From the NCBI RefSeq assembly GCF_024721585.1, contig NZ_CP102629.1, positions 868,001 through 932,000 on the forward strand: a DNA stretch of 64,000 bases. The letters run 5' to 3'. The stretch is from Sphingomicrobium aestuariivivum. Lineage in GTDB: Bacteria; Pseudomonadota; Alphaproteobacteria; Sphingomonadales; Sphingomonadaceae. The notes beneath the pieces were generated by a model. The model did not search any database, was not told where the DNA came from, and saw only the letters and a program-made list of their open reading frames with translations. Below, in pieces: positions 37,396-45,151 of this stretch. A program made the position numbers and the translations under genes. How positions within the stretch are numbered: the first letter of the stretch is position 1; each line of letters begins with the position of its first letter.

Positions 37396-37992
37396 TCATT
37401 TCGTCACCTTGAATTCGGGCCCCTTGAGGCGCTTGCCCGTCGCTTCGCGGATATTCGCGCACAACGCATCGGCGTGCCGTCGCGTGGTCAGGTAGACGAA
37501 GTCGAAGATGCGCTCGAACGGCAACTCGACTTCGACGCGTGCGATCGTGTCGGACAGGTCCGACGGCTTTCGATAGACGAACGTGTCGAGATGGGGTTCG
37601 CCGACCACGCTGTCGCCGCGCAGGTGGAAAGAGTCGTTCCCCACGGCCGAATAGGTCCATTCAATCCAGTCGATGCCGTAGATTTCGGCACCGTCCTGCG
37701 GTGGTCCGCCTTGCTTGAACGAGCCCTTCGCCTCCTCGCCCTCCAGTCGACACTTCCCCTCGCCCGCGAGAATCGCGGCGGCAAGAAAGTCGTGCGGCAG
37801 GGCCACGCTGGTACTGCCGAAATGTACCATCTCGACGTTGCAGCCGATGCGAATATCTCGTGGGGCGGAGGCCTTGCCGTCCCTGATAGAAACTATCGTT
37901 CCAGGCACTCGATCATTGGCAATCTGGCTGAACCCGGTCGCGAGGAAGCGGAACGCTTCCCCCAGCAGCCTCGCATCGTCCCTCGCCCCCAC
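37396..37992 (-). CDS. Hypothetical protein (198 aa)
   Basis: GTG 37992 is taken as the start because GAAGGGG lies five to six bases before it. The 198-residue product is soluble and mixed alpha/beta. Conspicuous stretches are 'IVSIRDGKASAPRDIRIGCNVEMVHFGSTSVALPHDFLAAAIL', 'WIEWTYSAVGNDSFHLRGDS' and 'VELPFERIFDFVYLTTRRHADAL'. No catalytic motif or family was recognised. Its base composition is slightly less GC-rich than its neighbours, a weak hint of separate origin. Confidence 0.6.
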   Translation of the reverse strand: MGARDDARLLGEAFRFLATGFSQIANDRVPGTIVSIRDGKASAPRDIRIGCNVEMVHFGSTSVALPHDFLAAAILAGEGKCRLEGEEAKGSFKQGGPPQDGAEIYGIDWIEWTYSAVGNDSFHLRGDSVVGEPHLDTFVYRKPSDLSDTIARVEVELPFERIFDFVYLTTRRHADALCANIREATGKRLKGPEFKVTK

Positions 37993-38064
37993 GACATCCC
38001 CTTCATCACGCTACAAGCCGTCTCCCGCATCCTAGCCAGTCGCGGATGCGGCCGCCAGCCGCGA

Positions 38065-38334
38065 TCAGATGCTGCCGAGGTGGGGCACGATGAAGATCAC
38101 CGGGACGAGCAGGAGCAGCCCGACCGCCATTCGCCGCTTCGTCGGTCGAAACAGCAGCATGAGCCCGAGGACGACCGAGGCCACGCCGCCGCTTCCCAGC
38201 GCCCCCGTCAGCGCGAGGACGGACGGGTCCATCGCCGCGAGGTAGGACAGGAAACCGAAGGCCACGAAGCCCGCGAAATAGGCCATCGACCCGAGCAGCA
38301 GCAAAAGCCCCTGCAGCGCCCCGATCGCCCGCAT
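38065..38334 (-). CDS. Small three-helix membrane protein (89 aa)
   Basis: It starts six bases after the pdhC stop, so it is almost certainly on the same mRNA. Three hydrophobic helices fill most of it: 'ALQGLLLLLGSMAYFAGFVAFGFLSYLAAM', 'ALTGALGSGGVASVVLGLMLLF' and, after a basic turn PTKRR, 'MAVGLLLLVPVIFIVPHL'. No family was recognised. Confidence 0.65.
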   Translation of the reverse strand: MRAIGALQGLLLLLGSMAYFAGFVAFGFLSYLAAMDPSVLALTGALGSGGVASVVLGLMLLFRPTKRRMAVGLLLLVPVIFIVPHLGSI

Positions 38335-38340
38335 GGGGCC

Positions 38341-39633
38341 TTACGCCACCAGCGCCATCGGATTCTCGACCAGCTTCTTGAACGCAGCCATGAACTTCGC
38401 CCCGTCCGCACCGTCGATGGCGCGGTGGTCGAAGCTGCCGGTGGCGCTCATGACGGTCGCGATCTGGACGCTGTCGTCGATGATATAGGGGCGCTTCTCG
38501 CCCGCGCCGACCGCGAGGATCATCGCCTGCGGCGGGTTGATCACCGCGTCGAACGACTTGATGCCGAACATGCCCATGTTGGAGATGGACGCCGTGCCGC
38601 CCTGATACTGGTGCGGCTGGAGCTTACCTTCCTTGGCGAGGCCCGCGAGCTCCTTCATGCCGGTCGAAATCGACGACAGCGAACGCTCGTTGGCATTCTC
38701 GATGATCGGGGTGATGAGCCCGCCGTCGATCGAAACGGCGACCGAGATGTCGGCGCGGCTGTACTTGATCAGGTTCGACCCAGCGAAGCTGACGTTGCAC
38801 TCGGGCACTTCGAGCAATGCCAGCGCCTGCGCCTTGATCAGCATGTCGTTGACGCTGAGCTTGACGCCGCGATCCTCGAGGCTCTTGTTGAGCTGGCTAC
38901 GCAGCTTCAGCAGCGCATCGAGCTGGATGTCGACGGTGAGGTAGATGTGCGGGATCTGCTGCTTCGCCTCGGTCAGGCGGCGCGCGATCGTCTTGCGCAT
39001 GTTCGACAGCTTCTCGACCTCGTGCGGAATATCGAGCGGTTCGACCTCGGCCGGCGCGGCGGCGGGCGCGGGCGCGCTCGCGGCGGGCGCGGCGGCAGCG
39101 GCCTTGGCGCCGCCCTTGCCCGCGGCGGCATCCACGTCGGCGCGCACGATGCGGCCGTTGGGGCCCGAGCCGGTCAGCGTCGACAGATCGATGCCCTGCG
39201 CTTCGGCGAGACGACGCGCCAGCGGGCTCGCCTTGATGCGGCTGCCGTCCGACTTGGGCGCGGCAGGCGCCACGGCCTTGCTCTCGGGCGCGGGCGCGCT
39301 GTCGCGGCCATAGCCCTTGTCGGGCGTGGGCGCGGCTTCGGGGGCCGACTTGGCTTCGGGCGCAGCGCTGGAGACATCGCCCACTTCCTCGCCCTCTTCG
39401 CCGATCATCGCGATGACGGTGCCGACCGCGACCCCGTCCGTGCCTTCCTCGACGAGGATCTTGAGGAGCGTGCCTTCATCGACCGCCTCGAATTCCATCG
39501 TCGCCTTGTCGGTTTCGATCTCGGCGAGGATATCGCCCGAACTGATCGCATCACCCTCTTTCACGAGCCATTTGGCCAGCGTGCCTTCTTCCATCGTCGG
39601 CGACAGGGCGGGCATCTTCAGTTCGGTCGGCAT
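38341..39633 (-). CDS. pdhC: Pyruvate dehydrogenase E2, dihydrolipoamide acetyltransferase
   Basis: A 430-residue E2 core subunit that transfers acetyl groups from lipoyl-lysine to CoA. The lipoyl domain (1-80) has its modified Lys in '[11 protein letters not shown]'. An Ala/Pro-rich linker and a peripheral-subunit-binding domain ('[20 protein letters not shown]', about 143-180) follow. The second linker leads to the catalytic domain ending in '[16 protein letters not shown]', with the HxxxDG motif. ATG 39633 fits the conserved [14 protein letters not shown] start. pdhA and pdhB are outside the window. Confidence 0.95.
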   Translation of the reverse strand: MPTELKMPALSPTMEEGTLAKWLVKEGDAISSGDILAEIETDKATMEFEAVDEGTLLKILVEEGTDGVAVGTVIAMIGEEGEEVGDVSSAAPEAKSAPEAAPTPDKGYGRDSAPAPESKAVAPAAPKSDGSRIKASPLARRLAEAQGIDLSTLTGSGPNGRIVRADVDAAAGKGGAKAAAAAPAASAPAPAAAPAEVEPLDIPHEVEKLSNMRKTIARRLTEAKQQIPHIYLTVDIQLDALLKLRSQLNKSLEDRGVKLSVNDMLIKAQALALLEVPECNVSFAGSNLIKYSRADISVAVSIDGGLITPIIENANERSLSSISTGMKELAGLAKEGKLQPHQYQGGTASISNMGMFGIKSFDAVINPPQAMILAVGAGEKRPYIIDDSVQIATVMSATGSFDHRAIDGADGAKFMAAFKKLVENPMALVA

Positions 39634-39658
39634 TGGGGTCTCCTTGGGTGTTGAAGCG

Positions 39659-39687
39659 CTCAAAGCGAACCACCCGTTCCCCGTCAA
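39659..39687 (-). promoter_or_regulatory. Possible promoter of the pdhC operon
   Basis: TTGACG (39687-39682) and TTTGAG (39664-39659) are spaced by 17 bases, 26 bp upstream of the pdhC ATG. The -35 is good and the -10 poor, as is common in GC-rich alphaproteobacteria. Confidence 0.35.
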
Positions 39688-39737
39688 GCCTTGCATGGCG
39701 GCTCCAATTGGGTCAGCACTCTTTTTCGGAGGGGAAA

Positions 39738-40196
39738 ATGGACCAGCATTATCTCGTGATCGTCAACGAGAGCGACGAAGCCAAGGTCGCCCTGCGCTTT
39801 GCTGCCAAGCGTGCGCGCAACACCGATCGCGGTGTCGAGGTGCTCGCCATCGTCGAGCCGCAGGAGTTCGTCTCCTGGGGCGGCGTGCAGGCCGCGATCG
39901 AGGAAGAGGACATGCACCGCGTCGAGGCGGCCATCGCCGTCACCGTCGGCGAGATCGTCGAGGCGAGCGGCATCAAGCCCACCATCACCATCAGGCAAGG
40001 CGACCCCGTGAAGGTGATCAAGGAGATCATCGGCGAGCGCGATGACATCGCCGCGCTGGTGCTGGGTGCAGCGCCCGGCAAGAATCCCGGGCCCATCGTC
40101 AAGCATTTCACCGGCGAAGGCGCCGGCGACCTTCCCTGCCCCGTCCTCCTCGTGCCCGGCGGGATGGACGATGAACGGATCGAACTGCTCGCCTAG
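39738..40196 (+). CDS. Universal stress protein (UspA family)
   Basis: A 152-residue single Usp domain. '[25 protein letters not shown]' is the first strand and helix. '[21 protein letters not shown]' near the C-terminus holds a G-x2-G-type phosphate loop, so nucleotide binding is plausible. ATG 39738 follows GGAGGGGAAA. It is divergent from pdhC. A repeat unit begins 16 bp after its stop. Confidence 0.87.
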   Translation: MDQHYLVIVNESDEAKVALRFAAKRARNTDRGVEVLAIVEPQEFVSWGGVQAAIEEEDMHRVEAAIAVTVGEIVEASGIKPTITIRQGDPVKVIKEIIGERDDIAALVLGAAPGKNPGPIVKHFTGEGAGDLPCPVLLVPGGMDDERIELLA

Positions 40197-40211
40197 ACGC
40201 GCCCCCCCATC

Positions 40212-40296
40212 CGTCATCCCAGCGAAGGCTGGGATCCATGCCAACCCGCTGCGAAAACCTGTCCTTACATGGGCCCCAGCCTTCGCTGGGGCGACG
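40212..40296. repeat. Composite inverted repeat, copy 1 (REP/BIME-like)
   Basis: The left half CGTCATCCCAGCGAAGGCTG continues with GGATCCATG. After a spacer of about 30 bases comes the right half CATGGGCCCCAGCCTTCGCT followed by GGGGCGACG. Each half is itself a short palindrome, and the two halves are in opposite orientation. A second copy with the same plan lies at 41030-41109. Such GTCATCCC...GGGATCC elements are dispersed in many alphaproteobacterial genomes. Confidence 0.85.
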
Positions 40297-40371
40297 AGAT
40301 GAATTGCGGTGAGGGTTAGGCGCGGATCGTGACGCTACGCCGGCTCGTTCTTCCGTCAAAGGAGAATAAGC

Positions 40372-40530
40372 ATGACCAAGCGTACGATTCCGATGTCGCA
40401 GCTGCGCGAGCAGAAGGAACTCAACGACACCGGCGAAGGCATGCCGCTCAGCCTCGGCAGCGGCGGCTATGGCGGCACCGCCGAGACCGTCGAACCCGAT
40501 GTGGAGGATGTGAACGAGGAAGAGGAGTAA
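40372..40530 (+). CDS. Small acidic protein (52 aa)
   Basis: A 52-codon frame with an excellent ribosome binding site (AAAGGAGAA, six bases before ATG 40372). The peptide has a basic start (MTKRTIPMSQLREQKELND), a Gly/Ser-rich centre (LGSGGYGG) and a strongly acidic end (EPDVEDVNEEEE). There is no signal peptide, cysteine or membrane helix. It is bracketed by the two composite repeats together with msrC. No family was recognised. The leader/core shape recalls modified-peptide precursors, but no maturation enzyme is nearby. Confidence 0.7.
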   Translation: MTKRTIPMSQLREQKELNDTGEGMPLSLGSGGYGGTAETVEPDVEDVNEEEE

Positions 40531-40534
40531 GCGC

Positions 40535-41014
40535 CTAGAGCGCCGCTTCCAGCGCCCGCACCAGCTTCTCGCAGCCTGCCTCGTCCTCGGCGTCGAACCG
40601 CGCCGGGCTCGGGCTGTCGAGGTCGAGCACGCCGAACAGCTCGCCGTCCTTCATGATCGGCACCACCAGCTCCGAGCGGCTCGCCGCGTCGCAGGCGATA
40701 TGGCCGGGAAAGGCGTGCACGTCCTCGACCCGCTGCGTCTCGCGGCTCTCGGCCGCCGCGCCGCACACGCCCTTGCCGAAGGGAATGCGGATGCAGGCCG
40801 CGCGCCCCTGGAAGGGCCCCAGCACCAGCGTGCCCTCGACGTTGCGATAGAAGCCTGCCCAATTGAGATCGCCGAGCTGCTCCATGATGAGCGCGGCGGC
40901 ATTGGCCATGTTGGCGACCTGGTCGGGCTCGCCCGCGACGAGGCTTTCGAGCGCCTTGGCCAGTTCGTCATAGAAAGCGGCCTTGGTCCCCGCCTCGATC
41001 TTGAAGTCGTACAT
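40535..41014 (-). CDS. msrC: Free methionine-(R)-sulfoxide reductase (GAF domain)
   Basis: The 159-residue GAF protein has three cysteines, Cys74, Cys84 and Cys108. Their spacing (10 and 24) equals that of the catalytic cysteines of E. coli fRMsr (84, 94, 118). 'GPFQGRAACIRIPFGKGVCGAAAES' and 'VEDVHAFPGHIACDAASRSELVVPI' are the signature regions. It reduces free Met-(R)-sulfoxide with thioredoxin electrons. ATG 41014 is used because an in-frame extension would run into a repeat element. It is convergent with the 52-residue protein. Confidence 0.93.
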   Translation of the reverse strand: MYDFKIEAGTKAAFYDELAKALESLVAGEPDQVANMANAAALIMEQLGDLNWAGFYRNVEGTLVLGPFQGRAACIRIPFGKGVCGAAAESRETQRVEDVHAFPGHIACDAASRSELVVPIMKDGELFGVLDLDSPSPARFDAEDEAGCEKLVRALEAAL

Positions 41015-41029
41015 TTTCGTCCTCTTTCC

Positions 41030-41109
41030 CGTCATCCCGGCGGAGGCCGGGATCCATGTCCCCGAGAATCGTCTCCACGGCATGGGCCCCAGCCTGCGCT
41101 GGGGCGACG
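41030..41109. repeat. Composite inverted repeat, copy 2 (REP/BIME-like)
   Basis: It has the same plan as the copy at 40212-40296. A left half CGTCATCCCGGCGGAGGCCG with GGATCCATG and a right half CATGGGCCCCAGCCTGCGCT with GGGGCGACG are separated by about 24 bases. Base changes in one arm are compensated in the partner arm (CAGCGAAGGCTG against CGGCGGAGGCCG), so the hairpins are kept. Confidence 0.85.
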
Positions 41110-41112
41110 TCC

Positions 41113-41523
41113 TTAATAATCCACTTTCCCGCGCATCTTCTTCACCGCGCCGCGCTTGACCTTGCTGTCGGTGCGCCGCGCCTTGGCGGCGCGGCTCGGC
41201 TTGGTCTTCCTGCGCCGCTTGGGCTCGACATGGGCCTTGGCGATCATCTCGGCAAGACGGCTACGCGCCTCGCGCCGATTGTCCTCGCGGCTGCGCGAGC
41301 CCTTGGCGGTGATGACGAGGGCGGCGCGATCCTTGGTGACCTTCGATCCGGCGATGTGGCGGAGCCGGTTGAGCACCCGCCCGCTGAGGCCCAGCGCATA
41401 GAGGTCGACCCGCATCTGCACGCCCGTCTCGGTCGTATTGGCATGCTGCCCGCCGGGGCCGGAGGCGGCGAGATAGCTTTCCTCCAGCGCCTCTTCGGGG
41501 ATCGATACGTCCTCGGGCTTCAT
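41113..41523 (-). CDS. arfB: Peptidyl-tRNA hydrolase ArfB (ribosome rescue)
   Basis: A 136-residue RF-1-like protein with the GGQ motif (residues 24-26) in 'ASGPGGQHANTTETGVQMRV' and no codon-recognition domain. The C-terminal 40 residues are Lys/Arg-rich ('KRRRKTKPSRAAKARRTDSKVKRGAVKKMRGK'), the tail that probes the empty mRNA channel. It releases peptides from stalled ribosomes. ATG 41523 shares its A with the stop of the upstream pseudouridine synthase, so the pair is coupled. A long in-frame upstream reading is antisense noise in that gene. Confidence 0.93.
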   Translation of the reverse strand: MKPEDVSIPEEALEESYLAASGPGGQHANTTETGVQMRVDLYALGLSGRVLNRLRHIAGSKVTKDRAALVITAKGSRSREDNRREARSRLAEMIAKAHVEPKRRRKTKPSRAAKARRTDSKVKRGAVKKMRGKVDY

Positions 41524-42185
41524 CAGCTCGACACGCCCGCAAAGGCGGCCCATTCGCCGAAATGCTCGGGCAGCGGCGCTTCCAGCTTGATCGTCTTGCC
41601 CTTGGGGCGCGGCACTTCGAGGCGGTGCGCGTGGAGCAGCATCGGCCCGCCCGGGAAGCCATAGACACGGTCGCCGACGATCCCAGCGCCCAGCCCCTCG
41701 CGCGCATGCACGCGGATCTGGTGGGTGCGCCCTGTCGCGGGGACGAATTCGACCAGCGTGCGGCCGCCCTCCTCGTGCAGCTTCTTCCAGTTGGTCACCG
41801 CGGGCTTGCCCTTGGGATCGGCGACCATGCGCCAGCCCGCTTCCTCGCTCGACACTTTCGAAAGCGGCAGGTCGATGACGCCCGCATCGCCCTCGACCGG
41901 TCCGCCGAGCACGGCGACATAGCGCTTGCGCACTTCGTGGCGCTCGAAGGCGGCCTGCACCCATTTGCGCGCCGGCGGGTTGCGCGCGAGCAGCAGGCAG
42001 CCCGACGTGTCCTGGTCCAACCGGTGCATGATCGCGGGCAGGCGCTTGTAGCCCTGTTGCAGCTCGCGCAGCCGCCGCTCGACCGAATCACCCCCGCGGC
42101 GGGGGGTGTCGACGGGCAAACCGGCGGGTTTGTCGATGGCGACGACGGCAGCGTCGATAAAAATGATGCGCGATTCCAGGTCCAT
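41523..42185 (-). CDS. RluA-family pseudouridine synthase
   Basis: A 220-residue pseudouridylate synthase. The catalytic motif 'IMHRLDQDTSGCLLLARN' contains the essential Asp. 'GKPAVTNWKKL', 'GRTHQIRVHARE' and 'LLHAHRLEVPRPKGK' are family features. It lacks an S4 domain, as RluA itself does, and may modify 23S rRNA or tRNA. Which uridine is not predictable. It is coupled to arfB. Confidence 0.88.
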   Translation of the reverse strand: MDLESRIIFIDAAVVAIDKPAGLPVDTPRRGGDSVERRLRELQQGYKRLPAIMHRLDQDTSGCLLLARNPPARKWVQAAFERHEVRKRYVAVLGGPVEGDAGVIDLPLSKVSSEEAGWRMVADPKGKPAVTNWKKLHEEGGRTLVEFVPATGRTHQIRVHAREGLGAGIVGDRVYGFPGGPMLLHAHRLEVPRPKGKTIKLEAPLPEHFGEWAAFAGVSS

Positions 42186-42241
42186 GGCGCCCCCGTATCG
42201 ACCCGCGGCTCCCTAGGGAAGAGGCGGGCTTCCTCCATTAT

Positions 42242-42400
42242 GAGTCTTTTTCGCCACAGGACGGATCGTAAATGGCTCGCGTTAACCTTTATGACTTTGT
42301 TAACTTTTCCGAGTCAGATACGGAATGGTTAATGGACGCTTAGACGACGTTAAGCGCCGGTTACTTTTAGGTTTGGTAAACGCCCTTAACGACGGACTAA
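42242..42400 (+). promoter_or_regulatory. ctrA upstream region with GANTC sites and three CtrA-like boxes
   Basis: GANTC sites (GAGTC) lie at 42242-42246 and 42311-42315. Three near-consensus CtrA sites follow: TTAA-N7-TTAG (42329-42343), TTAA-N7-TTAC (42350-42364) and TTAA-N7-CTAA (42386-42400). The region is AT-richer than its surroundings. In Caulobacter, CtrA binds TTAA-N7-TTAA and CcrM methylates GANTC at ctrA P1. The motifs are seen; the regulation is inference. A GGGGGA ribosome site precedes ATG 42416. Confidence 0.6.
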
Positions 42401-42415
42401 TCGGGGGAATTACTT

Positions 42416-43123
42416 ATGCGAGTACTGCTGATCGAGGATGACGCCACCATCGCCAAGAGCATCGAGATGATGCTCTCGACGGAAGGCTTCAACACCTATG
42501 TCACCGATCTTGGCGAAGAAGGCCTCGATCTTGGCAAGCTCTATGATTACGATATCATCCTTCTCGACCTCAACCTGCCGGACATGCACGGCTATGACGT
42601 CCTGAAGAAGCTGCGCACCGCCAAGGTGCAGACCCCGGTCCTGATCCTGTCGGGCATCGGCGAGATGGACTCGAAGGTCCGTGCCCTCGGCTTCGGCGCC
42701 GACGATTATGTCACCAAGCCCTTCCACCGCGACGAGCTGGTGGCGCGCATCCACGCCATCGTCCGCCGCTCGAAGGGTCATTCGCAGTCGGTCATCCGCA
42801 CCGGCAAGCTGGCGGTGAACCTCGATGCCAAGACGGTCGAAGTGGACGGCAACCGCGTCCACCTCACCGGCAAGGAATATGCGATGCTCGAGCTGCTTTC
42901 CCTCCGGAAAGGCACGACGCTCACCAAGGAAATGTTCCTCAACCACCTTTATGGCGGGATGGACGAGCCCGAGCTCAAGATCATCGACGTCTTCATCTGC
43001 AAGCTGCGCAAGAAGCTGTCGCTGGCCTGTGGCGGCGAGAATTACATCGAGACCGTCTGGGGCCGCGGCTACGTGCTGCGCGATGCCGAGGAAGACAAGG
43101 CGGCCGGCGAAGCCGCCGCGTAA
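42416..43123 (+). CDS. ctrA: Cell-cycle response regulator CtrA
   Basis: The 235-residue OmpR-type regulator has a receiver domain (1-118). Phospho-acceptor Asp51 is in '[18 protein letters not shown]', with '[32 protein letters not shown]' behind it. The winged-helix DNA-binding domain ends '[16 protein letters not shown]'. The sequence is the highly conserved CtrA type, the alphaproteobacterial regulator of division, motility and replication. The C-terminus ends in Ala residues, as needed for ClpXP turnover in Caulobacter (there AA). A terminator follows. Confidence 0.96.
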   Translation: MRVLLIEDDATIAKSIEMMLSTEGFNTYVTDLGEEGLDLGKLYDYDIILLDLNLPDMHGYDVLKKLRTAKVQTPVLILSGIGEMDSKVRALGFGADDYVTKPFHRDELVARIHAIVRRSKGHSQSVIRTGKLAVNLDAKTVEVDGNRVHLTGKEYAMLELLSLRKGTTLTKEMFLNHLYGGMDEPELKIIDVFICKLRKKLSLACGGENYIETVWGRGYVLRDAEEDKAAGEAAA

Positions 43124-43165
43124 CAAGAGATACCATCCCGCTTTTCAGAGCGAGCGGGCAAGAGA

Positions 43166-43201
43166 GGGCGACGGTGCTTGGGAGGGCGCCGCCGCCCTTT
43201 T
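43166..43201 (+). terminator. Rho-independent terminator after ctrA
   Basis: GGGCGACGGTGC pairs with GGCGCCGCCGCCC (one mismatch, one bulge) and is followed by TTTTCT. It lies 43 bp after the ctrA stop, between convergent genes. Confidence 0.7.
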
Positions 43202-43208
43202 CTCGTTC

Positions 43209-43676
43209 CTAAAGCGTGCAGGTCATCGCGAAGCGGCGGAAGCTTTCATCGGCGATGGTCACTTCCTCCTCCGCCGTTACCGCGAACCCGCAGGCCGCAA
43301 ACGCCGGCTGCGCCATCAGGCTGGCGTGCACGCTGATCTGCTCCATCCCCTGCGCGCGGCCTCTCTCGAGGATGCGCTCGAGCATCTGGCGGAACAGCCC
43401 CGTGCCCTGCGCCTTGGGGCGGATATAGGCGAAGTCGAGATAGGCGGTGTCGCGCTCGAGGCTCATGAAGCCCAGCACCTCGCCCGCCTCCTCGGCGATG
43501 ACGATATCCTGCTTGGCGAGCCGTTCGCTCCATGCCGCCCCTTTGCGCGGCTCGGGCACCCAGGCGGCGCGCTGCTTTTCGGAATAGTGGCTGCGCCCGT
43601 TGCGCACCGCATCGTACATCACTTCGCCCAGCGTCTCGTCGTCTGCGGGCGTCGCCCGGCGAAAAGCGCGGCCCAT
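43209..43676 (-). CDS. GNAT-family N-acetyltransferase
   Basis: A 155-residue acetyltransferase. 'FRRATPADDETLGEVMYDAVR' opens the fold, and 'IVIAEEAGEVLGFMSLERDTAYLDFAYIRPKAQGTGLFRQMLERI' contains motif A with the acetyl-CoA loop (Q/R-x-x-G-x-G form KAQGTG). The acceptor is unknown. The start is ATG 43676 behind GGGAGGGGG. Confidence 0.82.
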   Translation of the reverse strand: MGRAFRRATPADDETLGEVMYDAVRNGRSHYSEKQRAAWVPEPRKGAAWSERLAKQDIVIAEEAGEVLGFMSLERDTAYLDFAYIRPKAQGTGLFRQMLERILERGRAQGMEQISVHASLMAQPAFAACGFAVTAEEEVTIADESFRRFAMTCTL

Positions 43677-43735
43677 GGCCCCCTCCCTCTATTGATTTCG
43701 AAAGGGCGCGCCTCTGTCCGAGCCGGTTCGACCCG

Positions 43736-45004
43736 TCAAGCAAGGATGCTGCGAAGCGCCTCGAAACAGTCGCCATCGACCGCCGTGCCGACCTCGCGCT
43801 CCATGATCGCCAGCGCCTCATCGGGCGCCAGCGCGGCCCGATAGGGCCGGTCGGCGGTCAACGCGTCATAGAAGTCGCAGGCCGTGATGATCCGCGTCTC
43901 CATGCCGATCTCGCTGGCACCGAGCCCGAGCGGATAGCCGCTGCCGTCGAGCCGTTCGTGATGCGCCGCGGCGATCTCCGCCATGTCGGCCATGCAGCCG
44001 ACCCGCGACAGGATCGCATGGGTCTGCGCGGCATGGGCGCGCATCTCGGTCCATTCCTCCTCGCCCAGCCGGCCGGGCTTCTCCAGCACGCGGCTCGACA
44101 CGCCGAGCTTGCCGACATCGTGCAAGAGCGCGGCGCGGTGCAGCCAGCGGCGCTGCGCCGGGGCCATGCCCATCGCTTCGGCCATCGTACCAGCAAAGCC
44201 CGCGACGCGCCCCGAATGGCCGCCCGTATAGGGGCTCTTGGCGTCGACCACCGCGCCGAAGGCCGCCGCGATATCGTCGAGATAATCCTCGTCGACCGCC
44301 ACCGCCTCCTCGGGCGGTGCCAGTGCGGCGACCTGCACCGCGACCTGCGGGCTTTCATAATCGCGCCAGAAAGACAGTTCGCCCGCGATCATCTGGAAAC
44401 AGGCGGCGAGCCGCGGGTCGAGCCAACTGCCCGCGCGCCTGGCGACTTCGGCCCGCGCTGCCTCGCGGCCGCCCCGGGCGTGGAAGACGTCGACGACCTG
44501 GCACAGGAGCGCGATCCGCGCCTCGAGCGGGATGTCGTCGCCGGAAAGCCCCTCGGGCCGCCCCGAGCCGTCCCAATGTTCATCGAGGCTGAAGATGCCC
44601 GCCGCCACGCCCTCGTCGAAGCGCAGCCGGCGCGCGATGTCGGCGCCGCGGGTGCAGCGCGTCTCGATCATCTCCTGCGCGATCGCATCGCCGTTCCTGA
44701 GGATGTTGGCGATCTTGGCGACCCGCGTGCGCAGTCCCGCTCCCGCGCCCGTCCGCGCAAAGACGAAGCGCAGCGTGGCGGGCAGCCCCTCCGGCACCGT
44801 CTTCCAGCGCGCCTTGAAGTCGCGATCGTCGGTCGCGTAGAGCTCGGCAATCCGAGCCGCATTGCTCGAACAGCCAAGATCCTTGAGCAGCACCGCATAA
44901 TGGAGCCGGTGACGCTCGGCCGCCGACAGCCCCAGCGCGCGCGCTATCCACCCCGCCGCATAGGCGCAGCGCAGGCTGTGTCCCGCCGGCTGCCCCTCGG
45001 TCAT
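43736..45004 (-). CDS. HD-GYP domain phosphodiesterase-like protein (start uncertain)
   Basis: From ATG 45004 the protein has 422 residues. The C-terminal half is an HD-GYP domain: 'HSGRVAGFAGTMAEAMG', 'LLHDVGKLGVSSRVLEKPG' (the HD pair) and 'HHERLDGSGYPLG' (the GYP motif). Such domains cleave cyclic di-GMP. The N-terminal half is a second, degenerate HD domain ('LLKDLGCSSNAARI'). The frame upstream of 45004 still encodes family-like sequence (SLAELLGAFSHALD before MTEGQPAGHSLRC). It holds no ATG, GTG or TTG. AUU 45088 behind GGGAGG is a candidate true start. Confidence 0.88.
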   Translation of the reverse strand: MTEGQPAGHSLRCAYAAGWIARALGLSAAERHRLHYAVLLKDLGCSSNAARIAELYATDDRDFKARWKTVPEGLPATLRFVFARTGAGAGLRTRVAKIANILRNGDAIAQEMIETRCTRGADIARRLRFDEGVAAGIFSLDEHWDGSGRPEGLSGDDIPLEARIALLCQVVDVFHARGGREAARAEVARRAGSWLDPRLAACFQMIAGELSFWRDYESPQVAVQVAALAPPEEAVAVDEDYLDDIAAAFGAVVDAKSPYTGGHSGRVAGFAGTMAEAMGMAPAQRRWLHRAALLHDVGKLGVSSRVLEKPGRLGEEEWTEMRAHAAQTHAILSRVGCMADMAEIAAAHHERLDGSGYPLGLGASEIGMETRIITACDFYDALTADRPYRAALAPDEALAIMEREVGTAVDGDCFEALRSILA

Positions 45005-45151
45005 GTCGAGCGCATGGCTGAACGCGCCGAGCAGCTCGGCAAGGCTGGTGGTGGCCGGCGTGCCGGCGGATAATGGGTCGTGGCGAATAGGACGCCTCCC
45101 TCGAGATCGTTACGCTGGTTAGATGATCGAGGTTAAGGTCGGCCTAACGGG

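Noticed and set aside
40372-40530. The 52-aa ORF as a lasso-peptide precursor
   Set aside because: There is a Thr-Gly step after a leader-like part, but no Asp or Glu at ring position 8 or 9 of a plausible core, and no B1, B2 or C maturation gene is nearby.
40212-41109. CRISPR array or insertion sequence suggested by the paired repeats
   Set aside because: There are only two copies, each an inverted composite rather than a direct repeat-spacer unit, and no transposase lies between them.
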